Source: Saccharothrix sp. ALI-22-I
Lineage (GTDB): Bacteria > Actinomycetota > Actinomycetes > Mycobacteriales > Pseudonocardiaceae
Assembly (NCBI RefSeq): GCF_001984175.1
Contig: NZ_MTQP01000062.1
Span: forward strand, 186,001-250,000
DNA: 64,000 bases
Direction of reading: 5' to 3'
Position numbers and translations under genes: made by a program. Shown here in pieces: positions 34,516 to 43,121 of the stretch (positions are counted from its first letter, which is position 1; the number at the start of each line of letters is the position of its first letter). A model generated the notes under the pieces. That model made no database searches, had not been told where the DNA came from, and saw only the letters and a list, made by a program, of their open reading frames with translations.

Positions 34516-35187
34516 ATGACCATGCTCTACACGGTGATGAAGCGAGTGGTGGCGCCCACGGCGCGGCTGGTCTACCGGCCGAGGGTCGAGGGCCTGGAGA
34601 ACGTGCCCACCGACGGTCCGGTGATCCTCGCGCCGAACCACTTGTCGTTCATCGACAGCATCGTCATCCCGATGGTGGTGCCGCGCCGCGTCGCGTTCCT
34701 GGCGAAGGCGGAGTACTTCGAGGGCAAGGGCGTCAAGGGCGCTCTCTCCCGCTACTTCTTCGGCTCCCTGGGCCACGTCCCCGTGCACCGCGGCCTCGGT
34801 CGGGCCGCCAGGGCCTCGCTGGACACCGCCAAGGCCATCCTGGCCGACGGCGGCGCGTTCGCCATCTACCCCGAGGGCACCCGCTCGCTGGACGGCCGCC
34901 TGCACCGCGGCCGCACGGGCGTGGCCCGGATGGCGCTGGAGTCCGGCGCGCCGGTCGTCCCGGTCGGTCTCATCGGCACCGACGAGGTGCAGCCGGTGGA
35001 CCGCAGACTGCCCCGCGTCCGCCCGGTCACCATCCGGTTCGGCAAGCCGCTGCGCTTCGACCGCTACGCGGGCATGCACGAGTCGCTGCCGGTGCTCCGC
35101 TCGGTCACCGACGAGATCGTCTACCGCATCCTGGAACTGTCCGAACAGGAATACGTGGACAACTACCAGAGCTCGAACGCGGCCTGA
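34516..35187 (+). CDS. PlsC-type acyltransferase (second copy)
   Basis: 223 residues with NHLSFIDS (H-x4-D) and YPEGTRS motifs. It is close in sequence to the 7.2-kb acyltransferase (both open with LY--MK----P------RP---EG-EN-P) and ends SEQEYVD similarly, so the two are paralogues. Likely transfers acyl chains to lysophosphatidate or a PIM-type acceptor. The start is uncertain among ATG 34516, 34522 and 34537; 34516 is shown. Confidence 0.87.
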   Translation: MTMLYTVMKRVVAPTARLVYRPRVEGLENVPTDGPVILAPNHLSFIDSIVIPMVVPRRVAFLAKAEYFEGKGVKGALSRYFFGSLGHVPVHRGLGRAARASLDTAKAILADGGAFAIYPEGTRSLDGRLHRGRTGVARMALESGAPVVPVGLIGTDEVQPVDRRLPRVRPVTIRFGKPLRFDRYAGMHESLPVLRSVTDEIVYRILELSEQEYVDNYQSSNAA

Positions 35188-35206
35188 AACACACGAACAC
35201 GAAAAA

Positions 35207-35232
35207 GGGGGCCACCCCGAAAGGTGGCCCCC
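35207..35232. terminator. Terminator between the acyltransferase and ctaF
   Basis: A 10-bp perfect stem with a CCGAAA loop, preceded by AAAAA and followed by AAAA, serves both converging genes. Confidence 0.8.
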
Positions 35233-35242
35233 GAAAACCGGC

Positions 35243-35659
35243 TCAGTCGTGGCTCGGACCGGTGTGGTACTCGAACACGAGACCGCCGACGGCGATCAGC
35301 ACCAGCACGACCGCGATCACCAGCAGCCAGACGTGCCAGAACGCCAGCGCCACCCCGCCCGTCGCCGCAGCCGCCGCCAGACCGATCGGCCAGTAGCTGC
35401 CGGGGCTGAAGAAGCCCAGCTCACCGGCACCGTCGCTGATCTCGGCGTCCGCGTTGTCCTCGGGCCGCACCTCGATGCGCCGGGCGACGAACCGGAAGTA
35501 CGTGCCGACGATCAGCGCCAACCCGCCGGTCAGCGCGAGCGCCACCGTCCCGGTCGGCTCCACGGCGCCGGTGTCCGCCCACGTCCAGTAGCCGTACACG
35601 ACGGCCATCAGGAACGAGAACGCCATCACCAAGTCAAAAATGCGCGCTTCGACCTTCAT
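35243..35659 (-). CDS. ctaF: Cytochrome c oxidase subunit IV (actinobacterial)
   Basis: 138 residues with four membrane helices and the PGSYWPIGLAAAAA segment typical of actinobacterial CtaF. It is an accessory subunit of the aa3 oxidase. It follows ctaC after 12 nt. Confidence 0.93.
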   Translation of the reverse strand: MKVEARIFDLVMAFSFLMAVVYGYWTWADTGAVEPTGTVALALTGGLALIVGTYFRFVARRIEVRPEDNADAEISDGAGELGFFSPGSYWPIGLAAAAATGGVALAFWHVWLLVIAVVLVLIAVGGLVFEYHTGPSHD

Positions 35660-35671
35660 CGCAGCGTCCTC

Positions 35672-36604
35672 CTACTTCCCGCCGCCGGACGCCTCGCGGA
35701 CAGTCCGGTCGGTGTCGAAGGGCTTGGTCGTCACCGCGTGCGGCGTGCACAGCTCACCGCAGTCCACCTCGGTCAGCGCCTCGGCGGCCGTGTACGGCTG
35801 CCCGGTGGCCCGGTTCGTCTGCTGCCGCAGGTACATGTACCGGTCGAAGTCACCCGGCGTCAGCGCCCTGACCTCGAAGTTCATCACCGCGTGGTAGGTG
35901 CCGCACAGCTCGGCGCAGCGCCCGACGAACGACCCGGTCCGGTCGATCTGGTCGATCTGGAACGCGTTGTCCTGGTTGTTCTTCTCGGGCTCGGGGAAGA
36001 CGTCCCGCTTGAAGTGGAACTCCGGCACGTAGAACGAGTGGATGACGTCGGTCGACCGCAGGTTGAAGCGGATCGACCGGCCCTGCGGCACCACCAGGAG
36101 CGGGATCTCGCCGGACGAGCCGACGGTGCTCACCGGCAGCTGGGCGTCATTGGTCTTGAACTGGGGGTACTGGAACTCCCAGTTCCACTGGAACGCGATC
36201 ACGTCGACCGTCACGTCGGGCGTCTTGCTCTTGTCCGTGACGTAGTTCTGCGTCACGGCGGTGAAGTAGAACAACACCGCGACGATGATCGTCGGCACGA
36301 CCAGCAGCACGAGCTCCAGCGGCAGGTTGTAGGCGACCTGGCGGGGCAGCTCCTCGCTCTTCTTGCGGTGGAACGCGATCGACCAGAGGATCAGGCCCCA
36401 CACGATCACACCGACCGCGAGAGCCGCGACGACCGACCAGGTCCACAGCTCGCGCATCGACTCGGCCTGCGGCGTCACGGCCACCGGCCAACCGAAGCGC
36501 AGCACCTCTTCCGTGGAGCAACCCGTGGCCCCGACGCCGACCAGGCCGACCAGCCCGCCGACCTTCGCCAGCCGGGCTGCCCTGGTGCCCTCCTTCAGGC
36601 CCAC
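35672..36604 (-). CDS. ctaC: Cytochrome c oxidase subunit II, lipoprotein form
   Basis: 310 residues. A lipobox-like VGATGC gives Cys29, then two membrane helices (about 55-75 and 95-118) and a cupredoxin domain with the dinuclear CuA motif CAELCGTYHAVM. CuA takes electrons from QcrC. ctaD (subunit I) is not in the window. ctaC and ctaF form an operon facing away from asnB. Confidence 0.95.
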   Translation of the reverse strand: MGLKEGTRAARLAKVGGLVGLVGVGATGCSTEEVLRFGWPVAVTPQAESMRELWTWSVVAALAVGVIVWGLILWSIAFHRKKSEELPRQVAYNLPLELVLLVVPTIIVAVLFYFTAVTQNYVTDKSKTPDVTVDVIAFQWNWEFQYPQFKTNDAQLPVSTVGSSGEIPLLVVPQGRSIRFNLRSTDVIHSFYVPEFHFKRDVFPEPEKNNQDNAFQIDQIDRTGSFVGRCAELCGTYHAVMNFEVRALTPGDFDRYMYLRQQTNRATGQPYTAAEALTEVDCGELCTPHAVTTKPFDTDRTVREASGGGK

Positions 36605-36812
36605 TGCTCGCCGCCTCCTCAGTCGCCCTCAACCGCTACACAAGTTCGCAGGCACGGGCGCAATTACGCGCCATGCCGGATCATGCGGGAGCGTAGCCCA
36701 GCGCATGGCACGTCACCCGTCGGGGGCCGCACCCGTGCGGTGCAGTTTCGGTCACACACCGACCCCCCGGCATACTGGACTCTTCTCCACACGACTCGAA
36801 AGGTGTTACCGC

Positions 36813-38741
36813 GTGTGTGGCCTGGTAGGACTGGTTTGCCCTGGCGAGAACGACGCCCAGCGAGCGCGCTCGGCGGTGGCGGGGGCCCTGCGCTGCCAGC
36901 GGCACCGCGGCCCCGACGAGAGCGGCACCTGGCAGGGCGGTGAGGTCGTCTTCGGCTTCAACCGCCTGTCCATCATCGACATCGAGCACTCGCACCAACC
37001 CCTGCACTGGGGTCCGCACGACCAGCAGGGTCGGTACGCGATCCTGTTCAACGGCGAGATCTACAACTACGTGGAGCTGCGCGCGGAGCTGACCAAGCAG
37101 TTCGGCGCGGTGTTCGCCACGGACGGCGACACCGAGACCATCGTGGCGGCCTACCACTACTGGGGCCCGTCCGCGGTGGCGAAGCTGCGCGGCATGTTCG
37201 CGTTCATGATCTGGGACAAGGCGCGCCGGGTGGTGTTCGGCGCGCGCGACCCGTTCGGCATCAAGCCGCTGTACTACGCGGTCGGTCCGGGCGGTGTGGC
37301 GTTCTCCAGCGAGAAGAAGTCGGTGCTGGAGCTGGCGCCCACGATCGGCATCACGCCGAAGGTGGACGAGAAGGCGCTCCAGCACTACCTGATCCTGCAG
37401 TACGTGCCGGAGCCGGAGTCGTTGCACGGCGAGATCCACCGGCTGGAGTCCGGGACGTCGTTCACGCTCACGCCGGGTGGCAAGCCGGTGATGGAGCGGT
37501 ACTTCCCGGCCACGTTCCGGCCGCGCGTGGTGCACGGCGAGGCGGACGCGAACCGGCTGTACGACGAGATCACCGAGGCGCTGCGCGACTCGGTGGCCAA
37601 GCACATGCGCGCGGACGTGACGGTCGGCTCGTTCCTGTCCGGCGGCATCGACTCGACGGTGGTCGCGGCGCTGGCCAAGGAGCACAACCCGGACCTGATC
37701 ACGTTCACCACCGGGTTCGAGCGGCAGGGCTTCTCGGAGATCGACGTGGCCGCCGAGTCGGCCGCCGCGATCGGGGTGAAGCACGTGGTCAAGGCGGTGA
37801 CGGCGCAGGAGATGATGGATTCCCTGCCGCTGATCACCTGGTACCTGGACGACCCGGTGGCGGACCCGGCGCTGGTGCCGCTGTGGTTCATCGCCCGCGA
37901 GGCGCGCGAGCACGTGAAGGTCGTGCTGTCGGGTGAGGGCGCGGACGAGCTGTTCGGCGGCTACACGATCTACCGCGAGCCGCTGTCGCTGGCGCCGTTC
38001 GACAAGGTGCCGGACACGCTGCGCAAGGTCATGGGCAGGGTGTCCACGAAGATCCCGCAAGGTGTGCGCGGCAAGGACCTGCTGCGGCGGGGCGCGCTCA
38101 CGCTGGAGGAGCGCTACTACGGCAACGCGCGGATCTTCATGGACGACCAGGTCCGGCAGGTGCTGCGCACGTACGACCCGAACGTGTCGCACAAGGACGT
38201 GACGGCGCACGTGTACCGGGAGTCCGAGGGCTGGGACCCGGTGACGCGGATGCAGCACGTGGACCTGTTCACCTGGCTGCGCGGCGACATCCTGGTCAAG
38301 GCCGACAAGATGACCATGGCGAACTCGCTGGAGCTGCGGGTGCCGTTCCTGGACCCGGAGGTGTTCCGGATCGCGTCGCAGGTGCCCTCGGAGTTGAAGC
38401 TGACCCGGGAGACCACCAAGCACGCGTTGCGCCGGGCGATCCGCGACATCGTGCCCGCGCACGTGCTCAACCGGCGCAAGCTGGGCTTCCCGGTGCCGAT
38501 CCGGCACTGGCTGAAGGACGAGATGCACGACTGGGCGGTGGAGAACGTGCGCCAGTCGCAGACCGACCAGTACATCGACAAGGGCGCCGTGCTGCGGGTC
38601 ATCGAGGAGCACCGGTCCGGCGTCGCCGACCACAGCCGGCGGATCTGGGCGCTGCTGGTGTTCATGATCTGGCACGGCATCTTCGTGGAGGGCCGGATTC
38701 GCCCGGTCGTCCCGGAGCCGACCTACCCGGTCAAGCTCTAA
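36813..38741 (+). CDS. asnB: Glutamine-hydrolysing asparagine synthetase
   Basis: 642 residues. Cys2 after the GTG start is the N-terminal amidotransferase nucleophile. RCQRHRGPDESG and FNGEIYNY define the glutaminase domain. SGGIDSTVVAALA is the ATP-pyrophosphatase loop, followed by GEGADELFGGY. Start GTG 36813 is fixed by the required Cys2. A AAAGG site lies about 10 nt upstream. Confidence 0.95.
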   Translation: MCGLVGLVCPGENDAQRARSAVAGALRCQRHRGPDESGTWQGGEVVFGFNRLSIIDIEHSHQPLHWGPHDQQGRYAILFNGEIYNYVELRAELTKQFGAVFATDGDTETIVAAYHYWGPSAVAKLRGMFAFMIWDKARRVVFGARDPFGIKPLYYAVGPGGVAFSSEKKSVLELAPTIGITPKVDEKALQHYLILQYVPEPESLHGEIHRLESGTSFTLTPGGKPVMERYFPATFRPRVVHGEADANRLYDEITEALRDSVAKHMRADVTVGSFLSGGIDSTVVAALAKEHNPDLITFTTGFERQGFSEIDVAAESAAAIGVKHVVKAVTAQEMMDSLPLITWYLDDPVADPALVPLWFIAREAREHVKVVLSGEGADELFGGYTIYREPLSLAPFDKVPDTLRKVMGRVSTKIPQGVRGKDLLRRGALTLEERYYGNARIFMDDQVRQVLRTYDPNVSHKDVTAHVYRESEGWDPVTRMQHVDLFTWLRGDILVKADKMTMANSLELRVPFLDPEVFRIASQVPSELKLTRETTKHALRRAIRDIVPAHVLNRRKLGFPVPIRHWLKDEMHDWAVENVRQSQTDQYIDKGAVLRVIEEHRSGVADHSRRIWALLVFMIWHGIFVEGRIRPVVPEPTYPVKL

Positions 38742-38749
38742 GGCTGTGC

Positions 38750-38791
38750 ACGACGAAGGTCCCCGGCGAGCGTGCCGGGGACCTTCGTCGT
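38750..38791. terminator. Terminator between asnB and the MerR gene
   Basis: An 18-bp perfect stem with a short loop lies 9 nt after the asnB stop, in a convergent gap. Confidence 0.85.
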
Positions 38792-38816
38792 TCGTGGAGA
38801 AGTCGGGTGTGGACGC

Positions 38817-39284
38817 TCAGCCGGCTTTCTCGACCTGCTCGATCTGCTCGGCCTGGTCCGCGCCGCGGCGGGCCGCGCCCTGGCAGTCGGCGACGATCTT
38901 CGTGCCGACCTTGGTCTCCAGGATTCGGGTCACGTCGCCGACCAGCTTGCCCAGGTGGGCCTTGCTTCGGGTGAGCTGCTCGATGCGGGCGTCGATGGAG
39001 GCCAGCTCCTCGGTCAGCATCTCCAGCAGCGGCACGCAGCCCGCCTCGTCCTCGGGCAGCTCGACGTCCTGGTCGAACGCGTGCGCGAGCACCAGCCGCG
39101 CCAGCCGCACGTTCAGGCCGGAGTTGATGAGGCAGCGCACGCTGCGCACGCGTTCCACATCGGACTCGTCGTAGACGCGGTAACGGCTGTCCGTGCGCTG
39201 CGGGGTCAGCAGTCCCTGCTGGTCGTAGTAGCGCAGCATGCGCACCGTGGCGCCGGTCTTCTCCGCGAGTTCACCGATCAGCAC
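38817..39284 (-). CDS. MerR-family transcriptional regulator
   Basis: 155 residues. The winged helix-turn-helix opens IGELAEKTGATVRMLRYYDQQGLL, then RYRVYDESDVERV, a long dimerisation helix, and a C-terminal helix with one Cys (IVADCQG). A second Cys, GCVPL, lies in the middle, but the CPxC metal motif is absent, so an organic ligand is more likely than a metal. Divergent from an MFS exporter and probably controls it through the operator at 39327-39348. Confidence 0.9.
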   Translation of the reverse strand: MLIGELAEKTGATVRMLRYYDQQGLLTPQRTDSRYRVYDESDVERVRSVRCLINSGLNVRLARLVLAHAFDQDVELPEDEAGCVPLLEMLTEELASIDARIEQLTRSKAHLGKLVGDVTRILETKVGTKIVADCQGAARRGADQAEQIEQVEKAG

Positions 39285-39326
39285 TTATTCCCACTCCCGC
39301 CGAAAAGAGCGCTCGGTCACGCAACC

Positions 39327-39358
39327 TTGACCCTGACGTCAGTGTCACACTTTACCGT
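39327..39358 (+). promoter_or_regulatory. MerR-type operator inside a 20-bp promoter spacer
   Basis: A -35 TTGACC (39327-39332) and -10 TACCGT (39353-39358) lie 20 bp apart, the over-long spacing typical of MerR-regulated promoters. An 11+11 bp dyad (9 of 11 matched), 39327-39348, is centred on CTGACGTCAG and lies mostly in the spacer. The -10 ends 7 nt before the MFS start codon. Confidence 0.75.
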
Positions 39359-39365
39359 CGTCCCC

Positions 39366-40544
39366 GTGATCGCCTTCATCCTGATGCTCAGCGCTTTCGC
39401 TGTGGGGACATCCGAGTTCATCATCGTCGGCGTACTCCCCGAGGTCGCCGCCGACCTCGGTGTGGACGTGCCGACCGCAGGCCTGCTGGTGACCGCTTAC
39501 GCCGTTTCGGTCGCCATCGGCGGTCCGGTGCTCACCGTGTTCACCGGGCGCATCGCGCGCCGCAAGCTCCTGATCTCCGTCATGGCGCTGGCCCTGCTCG
39601 CCTCCCTGGGCAGTGCCCTGGCCGACGACTACACCCTGCTCATGGTGGCGCGCATGGTCGCCGCGCTGGCCCAGGGCCTGTTCTTCGCGGTGGCCTCCCA
39701 GGTCGCCATCTCCGCCGCGCCGCCGGAGAAGCAGACCGCGGCCATCGCCAAGGTCGTCAACGGTGTCGCGCTGTCCACCATCCTGGGCATCCCGCTCGGC
39801 ACGCTGATCGGCCAGAACTACGGCTGGCGGGCGTCGTTCGTGCTGGTCAGCGCGTTGACCGCGATCGGGCTGGTCGGGGTCGTGCTGGGCACGCCGAAGG
39901 TCGCGCACGAGCCCGACCCTGGTGTGCGGGCCAGCCTGTTCGCGTTCGGCAAGCGGACCGTGCTGCTCGGCCTGACCACCACGATCCTGTCGTTCACCGG
40001 GCTGATCACCGCGTTCACGTACGTCGCGCCCGCGTTGCGGGACGTGAGCGGGTTCGAGCCGGGTTGGGTGACCGGTGTGCTGCTCGTGTACGGCCTGGGC
40101 ACGCTCGTCGGCAGCACGCTGGCGGGCAGGGTGCCCATGCACAACATCGCGCGCGTCCTGCCGATCCCGCTGGGGGTGCTCGGCGTGATGCTGCTCGCCC
40201 AGGGACTGATGCTGGAGAGCAAGGTGGCCGCCGTGGTGAGCGTGTTCGTGCTGGGCGCGAGTGCCTTCACCGCCGGTCCGCTGATCCACACCTACCTGAT
40301 GGGTCAGGCGGGTTCGGCGTCCGGACTGGTCGCCTCCGTGAACATCTCCGCGTTCAACGTGGCCGCGGCGCTGGGCCCGATGCTCGGCGGCGTGGTGCTG
40401 ACCAGCGGACTCGGCCTCCAGTGGGTCGGCACCGTCGGCGGCGTGTCGACCATCCTCGGCGTGGGGGTGGCCCTGGTGGTCGGCAAGGTGACCGCGCGCT
40501 CAGCCGCTCCGACGGCACCCGCGCCGCTGGTCGCGCACGCGTGA
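39366..40544 (+). CDS. MFS drug-efflux transporter (DHA1-like)
   Basis: 392 residues with twelve membrane helices. MLSAFAVGTSEFIIVGVLPEVAADL begins the first helix, and GRIARRKLL is the MFS A-motif variant. Sugar-efflux/chloramphenicol-efflux transporters share this start. GTG 39366 is chosen as it lies 7 nt after the -10 box, giving a leaderless transcript under MerR control. No strong Shine-Dalgarno site is seen. Substrate unknown. Confidence 0.9.
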   Translation: MIAFILMLSAFAVGTSEFIIVGVLPEVAADLGVDVPTAGLLVTAYAVSVAIGGPVLTVFTGRIARRKLLISVMALALLASLGSALADDYTLLMVARMVAALAQGLFFAVASQVAISAAPPEKQTAAIAKVVNGVALSTILGIPLGTLIGQNYGWRASFVLVSALTAIGLVGVVLGTPKVAHEPDPGVRASLFAFGKRTVLLGLTTTILSFTGLITAFTYVAPALRDVSGFEPGWVTGVLLVYGLGTLVGSTLAGRVPMHNIARVLPIPLGVLGVMLLAQGLMLESKVAAVVSVFVLGASAFTAGPLIHTYLMGQAGSASGLVASVNISAFNVAAALGPMLGGVVLTSGLGLQWVGTVGGVSTILGVGVALVVGKVTARSAAPTAPAPLVAHA

Positions 40545-40550
40545 GATGAC

Positions 40551-40585
40551 GCCCTACCGGACAGCTACCGTCCGGTAGGGCTTTT
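40551..40585 (+). terminator. MFS gene terminator with T tract
   Basis: An 11-bp stem (40551-40561 with 40571-40581) is followed by TTTT, the classical intrinsic form. Confidence 0.85.
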
Positions 40586-40617
40586 GTCAACCCATTTGCC
40601 CGCATACGGTCGCGGTT

Positions 40618-40788
40618 GTGAGGAACAACGAGGCGGACACGCTGGACCAGCTGATCGAGGACTGCACCGAACTGCCGCAGGAGCTGCGCAGCACGGCCAG
40701 GTCCCTCCCCGAGCCGCGGGCCGCGGTGCCGTGGCAGGTCGACGACGCCAACTACGCCCAGGTCGCCGACCTGGACGCCTACGTCTGA
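40618..40788 (+). CDS. Short hypothetical protein, probably leaderless
   Basis: 56 residues: RNNEADTLDQLIEDC, then a Pro-rich middle (LPEPRAAVPWQV), ending DDANYAQVADLDAYV. It is acidic, with one Cys. A TACGGT hexamer (40605-40610) ends 7 nt before the GTG, and a hairpin at 40802-40823 follows the stop, so the gene has its own transcription unit. Codon use has the strong G/C third-position bias of real genes here. I do not recognise a family. Confidence 0.65.
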   Translation: MRNNEADTLDQLIEDCTELPQELRSTARSLPEPRAAVPWQVDDANYAQVADLDAYV

Positions 40789-40801
40789 CCCCAGCCGTCG
40801 A

Positions 40802-40888
40802 AGCCCCCGCCCCGGCGGGGGCTTTTCACTGCCCGGCGTCAGGCGTAAACGGGAAGGGCCCCCGCCGTGTGGCGAGGGCCCTTCCCGT
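40802..40888. terminator. Paired terminators between the short gene and erpA
   Basis: Two hairpins sit in tandem: 40802-40823, followed by TTTT on the plus strand, and a longer one at 40849-40888 with a 12-bp outer stem and an inner CGCC/GGCG stem. The latter faces the converging erpA gene. Confidence 0.8.
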
Positions 40889-40914
40889 GGTTACTGCGGT
40901 TCCAGCGGGGTCGA

Positions 40915-41289
40915 TCAGTGGAACGAGTCGCCGCAGGCGCACGAGCCGCCGGCGTTCGGGTTGTCGATGGTGAAACCCTGCTTCTCGATCGTGTCCACGA
41001 AGTCGATCACGGCACCCTCGACGTACGGGGCGCTCATGCGGTCGACGGCGACCTTCATGCCGCCGAAGTCGCGCAGGGCGTCACCGTCGAGCGTGCGCTC
41101 GTCGAAGAACAGCTGGTAACGCAGCCCCGCGCAACCACCGGGCTGGACGGCGATGCGCAGGTGCATGTCGTCGCGCCCCTCCTGGTCGAGCAGCGCCTTG
41201 GCCTTCGAGGCCGCCGCGTCGGTCAGCGTCACGCCATGGGTGGGCGGGGCGTCAGGAGTCGAGGTGACTGCGTCCTGAGCGGTCGTCAT
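40915..41289 (-). CDS. erpA: A-type iron-sulfur insertion protein
   Basis: 124 residues. The three conserved Cys are Cys53 (GGCAG), Cys117 and Cys119 (SCAC), the A-type carrier signature. It delivers Fe-S clusters to targets such as IspG/IspH or the lipoate synthase LipA. A GGGAG site precedes ATG 41289. It corresponds to Rv2204c and lies downstream of glycerate kinase on the same strand. Confidence 0.93.
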   Translation of the reverse strand: MTTAQDAVTSTPDAPPTHGVTLTDAAASKAKALLDQEGRDDMHLRIAVQPGGCAGLRYQLFFDERTLDGDALRDFGGMKVAVDRMSAPYVEGAVIDFVDTIEKQGFTIDNPNAGGSCACGDSFH

Positions 41290-41378
41290 GGCTCTCCCTC
41301 AGAGGTCCTTTGCGGGCATCTATTCCGAGCAACACGGGTAGTACCCGCTTTGTTCCTGTCCCCATGGTCGCACAGCCG

Positions 41379-42392
41379 TCAGGTGCGGGGGTGTGACCAC
41401 TGCCTCGCCACCTCCGCGGCGAGGTCGGCCAGCGTGCCCGCCGGGTCGGCCATGCTCCGCTCCACCGATCCGGCGTGCTCGGCCACCGCGTACGACTCCT
41501 GCACGCCCGCCGCCGCGGCCTCACGCTTACCCACCGTGACCTGGCCCGCGAGGACCACGCACGGCAGGCCGCGTTCCGCCGAGCCGGCGGCCACCGCGGT
41601 CACGAGCTTGCCGCGCAGCGACTGCCAGTCGAAGCTGCCCTCACCGGTGACGGCCAGGTCGGCGTGGTCGAGCGCGTCGTCCAGCCTGGTCAGCTCGCGG
41701 ACCATCCCCGCGCCGGACGCGACGGTCGCGCCCAGGGCCATCAGTGCGGCTCCGAGGCCTCCGGCGGCACCCGCGCCGGGCAGGTCGCGGACGTCGGCCA
41801 GCTCGTCCATCGCGGCCAGCCGCGCCTCCAGCCGTTGCACCGCTTCGGGTGACGCGCCCTTCTGCGGGCCGAACGTGCGTGCGGCTCCGTGCGGACCCAG
41901 CAGGGGGTTCTCCACGTCGGCGGCGGCCACTAGGCGGGCGGTGACGGGCTGGACGGTCTCCCGCAGGCCCGCGCCGCCGTCCGTGGTGCCCGAACCGCCC
42001 AGGCCGACCACGATCGTGTGGGCGTCCCGCGCGGCGTTGACGAGTTCGCCGACGCCCCTGGTGGTGGCGGTCTCGGCGGTCCGCGGGCGCTGGTCGGACG
42101 GGATCAGGTGCAGGCCACAGGCCTGGGCGGACTCGATGTACGCACACCCGTCGTGCTCCAGCCAGCGCGCTTGGACGGGCGTGCCGAGCGGTCCGGTGAC
42201 GGTCGTCGTGTGGAGGGTGCCGCCCAGGGCGGCGTGCAGGACGTCCACGAATCCCGGGCCGCCGTCGGCCAGCGGACGCAGGTGCAGCTCGTCGTCGGGA
42301 GCGGTTCGGCGCCAGCCCTCGGCTACGGCCTCGGCGACTTCCCGCGCGGTCAGGGTTCCGCCGAAGCAGTCCGGCGCAATAACAACTCGCAC
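41379..42392 (-). CDS. Glycerate kinase
   Basis: 337 residues. VIAPDCFGGTLTA at the N-terminus, GVGELVNAA, GLGGSGTTDGGAG and TGEGSFDWQS are typical of glycerate 2-kinases (GlxK family). It converts glycerate to a phosphoglycerate. GTG 42392 lies 7 nt after TACTGT (42400-42405, minus strand), so it is probably leaderless. The long frame running to 44114 is shadow. The gene matches Rv2205c by position. Confidence 0.9.
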   Translation of the reverse strand: MRVVIAPDCFGGTLTAREVAEAVAEGWRRTAPDDELHLRPLADGGPGFVDVLHAALGGTLHTTTVTGPLGTPVQARWLEHDGCAYIESAQACGLHLIPSDQRPRTAETATTRGVGELVNAARDAHTIVVGLGGSGTTDGGAGLRETVQPVTARLVAAADVENPLLGPHGAARTFGPQKGASPEAVQRLEARLAAMDELADVRDLPGAGAAGGLGAALMALGATVASGAGMVRELTRLDDALDHADLAVTGEGSFDWQSLRGKLVTAVAAGSAERGLPCVVLAGQVTVGKREAAAAGVQESYAVAEHAGSVERSMADPAGTLADLAAEVARQWSHPRT

Positions 42393-42399
42393 CTGGCGA

Positions 42400-42428
42400 A
42401 CAGTACTTATCGGGGCATCTCCTACTCT
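42400..42428. promoter_or_regulatory. Overlapping divergent leaderless promoters
   Basis: TACTGT on the minus strand (42405-42400) and TACTCT on the plus strand (42423-42428) point outward. They end 7 and 6 nt before the glycerate kinase and DUF3043 start codons. Only 42 bp separate the two start codons, so the -35 region of each overlaps the other promoter. Confidence 0.65.
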
Positions 42429-42434
42429 GGTGCG

Positions 42435-43067
42435 GTGAGGTTCCTGCGCCGCAACGCCGACGAAGCCGCTGAGACCACCGCCGAGGACACCGCGGCGGAG
42501 GTGAACCCGGCCGATCCGTCGCGCACCCCCGCCAAGGGCCGACCCACACCGAAGCGGCGTGAGGCGGAGGGCAAGCGGCGCGGCCCCGTGCCGCCACCGC
42601 CGAGGACGCAGCGCGAGGCGTTGAAGCGGGCACGCGGGAGCAAGGTGTCCAAGGAAGAGCGCCGCGCGGCGGCGGTCGAGCGGCGACAGCGGATGATGGC
42701 AGGCGACGACAAGTACCTGCTGCCCCGCGACCGCGGCCCGGTGAAGGCCTACATCCGCGACGTGGTCGACTCGCGCCGCAACCTCATGGGCCTGTTCATG
42801 CCGCTGGCCATCCTGGTGTTCGTGGCGCTGATCGTGCCGATGCCGGCGGTCCAGCAGTACGCGACGCTGCTGACCACGTTCATGCTGCTGGCGATGATCG
42901 TGGAGGGCTTCGTGCTCGGCCGGCTGGTCATCAAGCGGGTGCGGCTGAAGTTCCCGACCGACACCAGCCGCGGCCTGTCCATCGGCTGGTACTCGTTCAT
43001 CCGCGCCAGCCAACTGCGCCGCCTTCGCGTCCCCAAGCCCCGCGTCAGCCCCGGCGACAAGGTCTGA
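42435..43067 (+). CDS. DUF3043 membrane protein
   Basis: 210 residues. A long, highly charged cytosolic N-terminus (about 1-115) is followed by two membrane helices (LMGLFMPLAILVFVALIVPM and YATLLTTFMLLAMIVEGFVLG) and a basic C-terminus. Corresponds to Rv2206, conserved in actinobacteria; function unknown. Start GTG 42435 is 6 nt after TACTCT, a leaderless arrangement. Confidence 0.88.
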   Translation: MRFLRRNADEAAETTAEDTAAEVNPADPSRTPAKGRPTPKRREAEGKRRGPVPPPPRTQREALKRARGSKVSKEERRAAAVERRQRMMAGDDKYLLPRDRGPVKAYIRDVVDSRRNLMGLFMPLAILVFVALIVPMPAVQQYATLLTTFMLLAMIVEGFVLGRLVIKRVRLKFPTDTSRGLSIGWYSFIRASQLRRLRVPKPRVSPGDKV

Positions 43068-43121
43068 CCGCCACCGGTAGTTCATTAGCTTGCCGAACGA
43101 GTTCTCACTAGACTCCGCGCC

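Noticed and set aside
38772-39365. N-terminal extension of the MFS protein
   Set aside because: Runs antisense to the MerR gene; the first membrane helix and the -10 box fix GTG 39366.
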